Source: an uncultured Chlorobiota bacterium (lineage in GTDB: Bacteria > Bacteroidota > Bacteroidia > Bacteroidales > JAADGE01). From it: a stretch of DNA of 10,020 nucleotides. The translations under genes and the position numbers were made by a program. The notes under the pieces were generated by a model. The model was not told the DNA's origin. It saw nothing but the letters and a program-made list of their open reading frames with translations, and searched no databases. Below are positions 7,267 through 10,020 of the stretch, piece by piece (positions within the stretch are counted from its first letter, which is position 1; each line of letters opens with the position of its first letter). The stretch is from NCBI GenBank assembly GCA_947311265.1, contig CAMZKQ010000016.1, positions 1 through 10,020 on the forward strand, given 5' to 3'.

Positions 7267-7842
7267 CTACACATCGCCAATATTTATAATTTTATTCAAA
7301 ATAGCATACACCGTTAGCCCTGATACTGTTTTTATGCCTAATTTTTTTGTGATATTTTTCCGGTGCGTCATAACCGTATGTACACTAATAAAAAGAGTTC
7401 CTGCAATTTCTTTATTGCTCCCCCCTAATGCAATTTGCCTAACTACATCTTGCTCTCGCTCGCTTAATGCAGAGGAGTCTTCTTTATAAACTTTACTGCT
7501 AACTGCCTTTGTTGCAAGCCCTATTTTTTCTACAATTTCAGTTTTACTATCATTAATATAAACTACTGATGTACAGGCTGGTAAACCCGATGCCCGAGAA
7601 TTATTATTTTGTACCAAAATAACTTTACTTTTATCGCCCAGATTTTGCCCGTGTAACTCTACCAAAATTTCCGTATCAATAATTAAAAAGTGATAGCGTT
7701 CCTGCCCGATTAATTTAATTAGAGCATCAATAGAATCTGTAGAAGCAAGTAGCTCTGCCCCCTTAAATTCATTTATAACTCCCTCTAAACCAGAGCGTAG
7801 CAAAAAAGATTTAATGCCGATAATAAATTTTATTCCCTGCAT
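7267..7842 (-). CDS. LuxR/NarL-type transcriptional regulator with a degenerate receiver domain
   Basis: 191-residue DNA-binding protein. The C-terminal LuxR/NarL helix-turn-helix is clear at about 126-186: LSEREQDVVRQIA, NKEIAGTLFISVHTVMTHRKNI, then KKLGIKTVSGL. The N-terminal part (1-110) has the layout of a response-regulator receiver but is missing key residues. The acidic pair before the first loop is Ile10-Lys11, the conserved Lys is Asn97, and the Thr/Ser switch position is not seen; only Asp56 (LIIDTEI) fits the phosphoacceptor site. It is probably not controlled by normal Mg-dependent phosphotransfer. ATG at 7842 lies 2 nt after the stop of the hemerythrin-like gene, so both are translated from one message and the regulator probably controls, or is informed by, that protein. 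No histidine kinase is nearby. The gene ends 17 nt from the convergent membrane protein gene, with no convincing terminator between. Confidence 0.9.
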   Translation of the reverse strand: MQGIKFIIGIKSFLLRSGLEGVINEFKGAELLASTDSIDALIKLIGQERYHFLIIDTEILVELHGQNLGDKSKVILVQNNNSRASGLPACTSVVYINDSKTEIVEKIGLATKAVSSKVYKEDSSALSEREQDVVRQIALGGSNKEIAGTLFISVHTVMTHRKNITKKLGIKTVSGLTVYAILNKIINIGDV

Positions 7843-7844
7843 TG

Positions 7845-8573
7845 TTAGTCTATTTTTGTCAGTAATTTTTTTTCTATCTCCAATACCCGAGGCACTAAAA
7901 TTTTATTTTCAATTGTTGTATGGTTTTCCAAGTCGCTCTCGAAGCGAAATACTTCGGCTATTAAAGTGGACAAAACGTCTTCGTTTTTAGGATGTGGTAG
8001 ATATTTTATTAGTATATTCTTCAAATCCAGCAACTTACTATCAATATCCGAATGCTCTTCTCCATAATCAGAAATTGTTTTTTCTTTAATTTTACTGGCT
8101 AAACTACTACTAATTTCTCCACTTTCATAAGCCGCTTCAATACCTGTAATGTATGGGTAGATATTGTTTTCTTCAAAATCTAAATGCTCAAATACTTCTT
8201 GCGTATATTGCGAAAAAAAATTACGAATTAGTGTTTTGTTCATTTCATCATTTTCGTCCCACGTTAGTTTTTCAATTAGCTTTTCAATTCTAGGTATCTT
8301 TACTTCTGCATATTGCTTATGCGATTTTAGCAAGTACTCAACAATAAGCCGTAAAGGGAACTGGTTTAATTCTTGGTTGGTAAAATAATCGTTGTCGTGA
8401 AAAGCATTAATTATAGCTAAGAAAAAATCTAAATTAATTTGGTTTTCTTGGCAAACCTCTTCTACTGTTTTGTCGCCAAAACCAAAATTAATTCCAAAGC
8501 GCATAATTACAGGTATTAGTGAGTAATCATGGTGTATTAATTCTGCTGTACGATGGTTTTTAGTTATAATCAT
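7845..8573 (-). CDS. Hemerythrin-like di-iron protein of the RIC (YtfE/ScdA) type, lacking the Cys-Cys pair
   Basis: 242-residue cytoplasmic protein, probably binding a non-haem di-iron centre. The family repairs iron-sulfur clusters damaged by nitric oxide or oxidative stress. Candidate ligands are His85 (SHKQY), His130 and Glu134 (EHLDFEE), His174 (EEHSD), and His218 and Glu222 (NHTTIE). These spacings (45 between the first two His, 44 between the last two, Glu at +4 in both) equal those I recall for E. coli YtfE (His84, His129, Glu133, His160, His204, Glu208), with about 14 residues more in the middle. The N-terminal ScdA_N-like domain is recognisable (10-57, IPVIMRFGINFGFGDKTVEEVC), but the family's Cys-Cys pair aligns with Phe30-Gly31; the only cysteine there is Cys41. 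ATG at 8573 has a run of seven A's just upstream. The LuxR-type regulator follows after 2 nt; the flippase gene ends 36 nt upstream and may or may not share the transcript. Confidence 0.88.
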   Translation of the reverse strand: MIITKNHRTAELIHHDYSLIPVIMRFGINFGFGDKTVEEVCQENQINLDFFLAIINAFHDNDYFTNQELNQFPLRLIVEYLLKSHKQYAEVKIPRIEKLIEKLTWDENDEMNKTLIRNFFSQYTQEVFEHLDFEENNIYPYITGIEAAYESGEISSSLASKIKEKTISDYGEEHSDIDSKLLDLKNILIKYLPHPKNEDVLSTLIAEVFRFESDLENHTTIENKILVPRVLEIEKKLLTKID

Positions 8574-8609
8574 TTTTTTTGCTTTTGTTGAAAAATAAAA
8601 GGCATGCTA

Positions 8610-10020
8610 CTACTTACCATATTTCAAAATCCCAATAAGTGCTTTTATATCAATTAATTTCCCGGCAATTCCTGCAATTGCCCCGACCAGTAAAATTACG
8701 CCAAACCCAATCAGCCGATTTTCTATATACGTTTGCGATACCCAAGCGGCAACAAAAATGGCTATAAAATAAGCCAATATGCCCACAATTATTTTTATTT
8801 TAAATCTAAATTTAAAAATCTTACGGACTAAAAATAACTGTATTATAGCCGTGAAGCTTTGGGTAATTAGGCTGGCTACTGCCGCCCCATAGGCTTCAAA
8901 TTGAGGAATTAAAATCCAGTTTAGCCCAATATTAGCAAGTACTGCAAAACCGGCCATTATATTCAGCTGCTTTAGGCTGCCATTAGCGGTAAGCAATGTA
9001 CCAAAAATATAGGAAATAGAAATGGGGATAAAACCAATAATTAAAATCCCAAAAACATTCGAGGCCTTATTAATATGACTATTGTAGAGGAAATACATTA
9101 TATCGTGGCTATAAAAAAACGAGCTTATTGCCAGTGCCGATGCCGGGATTATTAGCATCAAGAAAGACACCTTTACTAGTGCCGCTACATGTTCTTTGTC
9201 TTTTATCATTTTTGCAAAAATGGGTAGCAATAAACCAGCGAAAAGTAGTGCAAAATTAGAAACCGCATCTAAAATCCGAAAACCCTGGGCATAAACCCCC
9301 GCTTCGGTTGCTCCCTTAGGGAGCATTCGCTCTAGCATTACAGAATCTATACGTGTGTAGGAAGACATTAATAAAACCAACAAGGCAAACGGCCAACTTT
9401 GTTTTAAAATCATCTTGAAAAAGGTGAAATTGAAATGGATTTTAATTAACTTTGTTTTGGCTTGTACAATAAAAAAAGCAACTAAAATTGTAAGGGCATA
9501 AGCCAATGTTTGGGCATAAATGAGCCATTCGATTTTAAAAACCGTACCGCCCACATCAGTCCAAAGCAAAACCCCACAGATAACAATTAAAATAGTCCTG
9601 TCCAAGACCGAAATAAGGCTATCGGTTTTAAACAGGTGCAAGCCCGAAATATTGGAGCGTAAGTAGAGTATAAAAGAAAGCAAAAATTGATTAGCCCCTA
9701 AGAATATCAAAAATTTAAAATGCCTCGAATCATACCCAATCAACAAGCCAGCTATAATTACAACAGTACCATAGAGTGTTCCTAGGAGTATTTTTAACGA
9801 TATAATATTTGAAAAATATTTACCTAAAAGTTGCCGGTGCTGTGCTATTTCTCGGTTGTTAAAATTAGTCATGCCAACATCAAGCAGGATATTAAAAAGC
9901 AACGAAAAGTTAAAAACTGCAAAATAAAACCCATAATCGTTTGCTCCCACTGTATTTTGTACAGTCATATCAATACCAAAAATCCATGCAGGTTTAATAA
10001 GCAGGTTAAGGACAATAACA
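8610..10020 (-). CDS. Polysaccharide flippase of the MOP/Wzx family, N-terminus off the window
   Basis: Multi-pass inner-membrane protein of the MATE-like oligosaccharide/polysaccharide flippase superfamily, expected to move lipid-linked sugar units across the membrane for surface polysaccharide or O-antigen assembly. The frame is open to base 10020: the 17 codons upstream of the internal ATG at 9968 encode NLLIKPAWIFGID, a typical early stretch of this family, so that ATG is not the start. Visible: 469 residues, with about 12 hydrophobic helices and few long loops. Family marks are VGANDYGFYFAVFNF followed by LDVGMTNFNNREIAQH (29-44 from the internal Met) and the repeated loop-helix pattern with GLLLPIF in the middle. 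Probably fewer than 30 residues are missing. No glycosyltransferase or other sugar gene is inside the window; one may lie upstream. The TAG stop is 36 nt before the hemerythrin-like gene. Confidence 0.9.
   Translation of the reverse strand, partial: VIVLNLLIKPAWIFGIDMTVQNTVGANDYGFYFAVFNFSLLFNILLDVGMTNFNNREIAQHRQLLGKYFSNIISLKILLGTLYGTVVIIAGLLIGYDSRHFKFLIFLGANQFLLSFILYLRSNISGLHLFKTDSLISVLDRTILIVICGVLLWTDVGGTVFKIEWLIYAQTLAYALTILVAFFIVQAKTKLIKIHFNFTFFKMILKQSWPFALLVLLMSSYTRIDSVMLERMLPKGATEAGVYAQGFRILDAVSNFALLFAGLLLPIFAKMIKDKEHVAALVKVSFLMLIIPASALAISSFFYSHDIMYFLYNSHINKASNVFGILIIGFIPISISYIFGTLLTANGSLKQLNIMAGFAVLANIGLNWILIPQFEAYGAAVASLITQSFTAIIQLFLVRKIFKFRFKIKIIVGILAYFIAIFVAAWVSQTYIENRLIGFGVILLVGAIAGIAGKLIDIKALIGILKYGK

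Noticed and set aside
7250..7275. GCCA...TGGC inverted repeat between the convergent stops as a terminator
   Set aside because: The stem is only four base pairs and no T run follows on either strand at the right distance.
9966..9968. ATG at 9968 as the flippase start
   Set aside because: The frame stays open to the window edge and the upstream codons encode family-typical NLLIKPAWIFGID, so the true start is outside.

Overview
The window reads as chromosomal DNA from a member of the Bacteroidota. Three things point there: AT-rich intergenic DNA with sigma-ABfr-type -7 boxes (TAnnTTTG) upstream of two divergent genes, A-rich leaders in place of Shine-Dalgarno sites, and protein families with typical Bacteroidota versions (an S9 peptidase with the VHRxEFGI signature and a GAF/PAS/SpoIIE sensor phosphatase). 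No rRNA, tRNA, CRISPR array, transposase or phage gene was seen, and no gene-free stretch exceeds 300 bases.

Layout. Six of the seven genes lie on the minus strand. Read in their own direction from the middle leftwards: a membrane sensor protein with a C-terminal SpoIIE/PP2C phosphatase (5969 down to 3315, or 3199 if a frame disruption is bridged), a class V PLP aminotransferase 13 nt after the bridged stop (3185-2034), then a secreted S9 dipeptidyl-peptidase that runs off the left edge (1936-1). A 266-bp divergent promoter region (5970-6235) separates these from the only plus-strand gene, an unrecognised two-helix membrane protein (6236-7249). Converging on it from the right are a polysaccharide flippase cut by the right edge (10020-8610), a YtfE/ScdA-like di-iron hemerythrin protein (8573-7845) and a LuxR-type regulator with a degenerate receiver (7842-7267). 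The last two are 2 nt apart.

How the genes may work together. The hemerythrin protein and LuxR-type regulator are almost certainly one transcription unit and plausibly form a nitric-oxide or redox stress module. The sensor phosphatase and aminotransferase are spaced like an operon, but no functional link is evident.

The most notable observation is in the sensor phosphatase. A run of seven A's (coding strand) at codons 876-878 puts the last 45 codons of the SpoIIE domain in the -1 frame. These include the terminal Asp-Asp of the PP2C fold. The run contains A AAA AAG, the slippery heptamer of E. coli dnaX, so a natural or artefactual one-base deletion and programmed -1 frameshifting are both open. 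Otherwise the window looks like ordinary core or housekeeping Bacteroidota DNA; I do not see a clear new multi-gene system.
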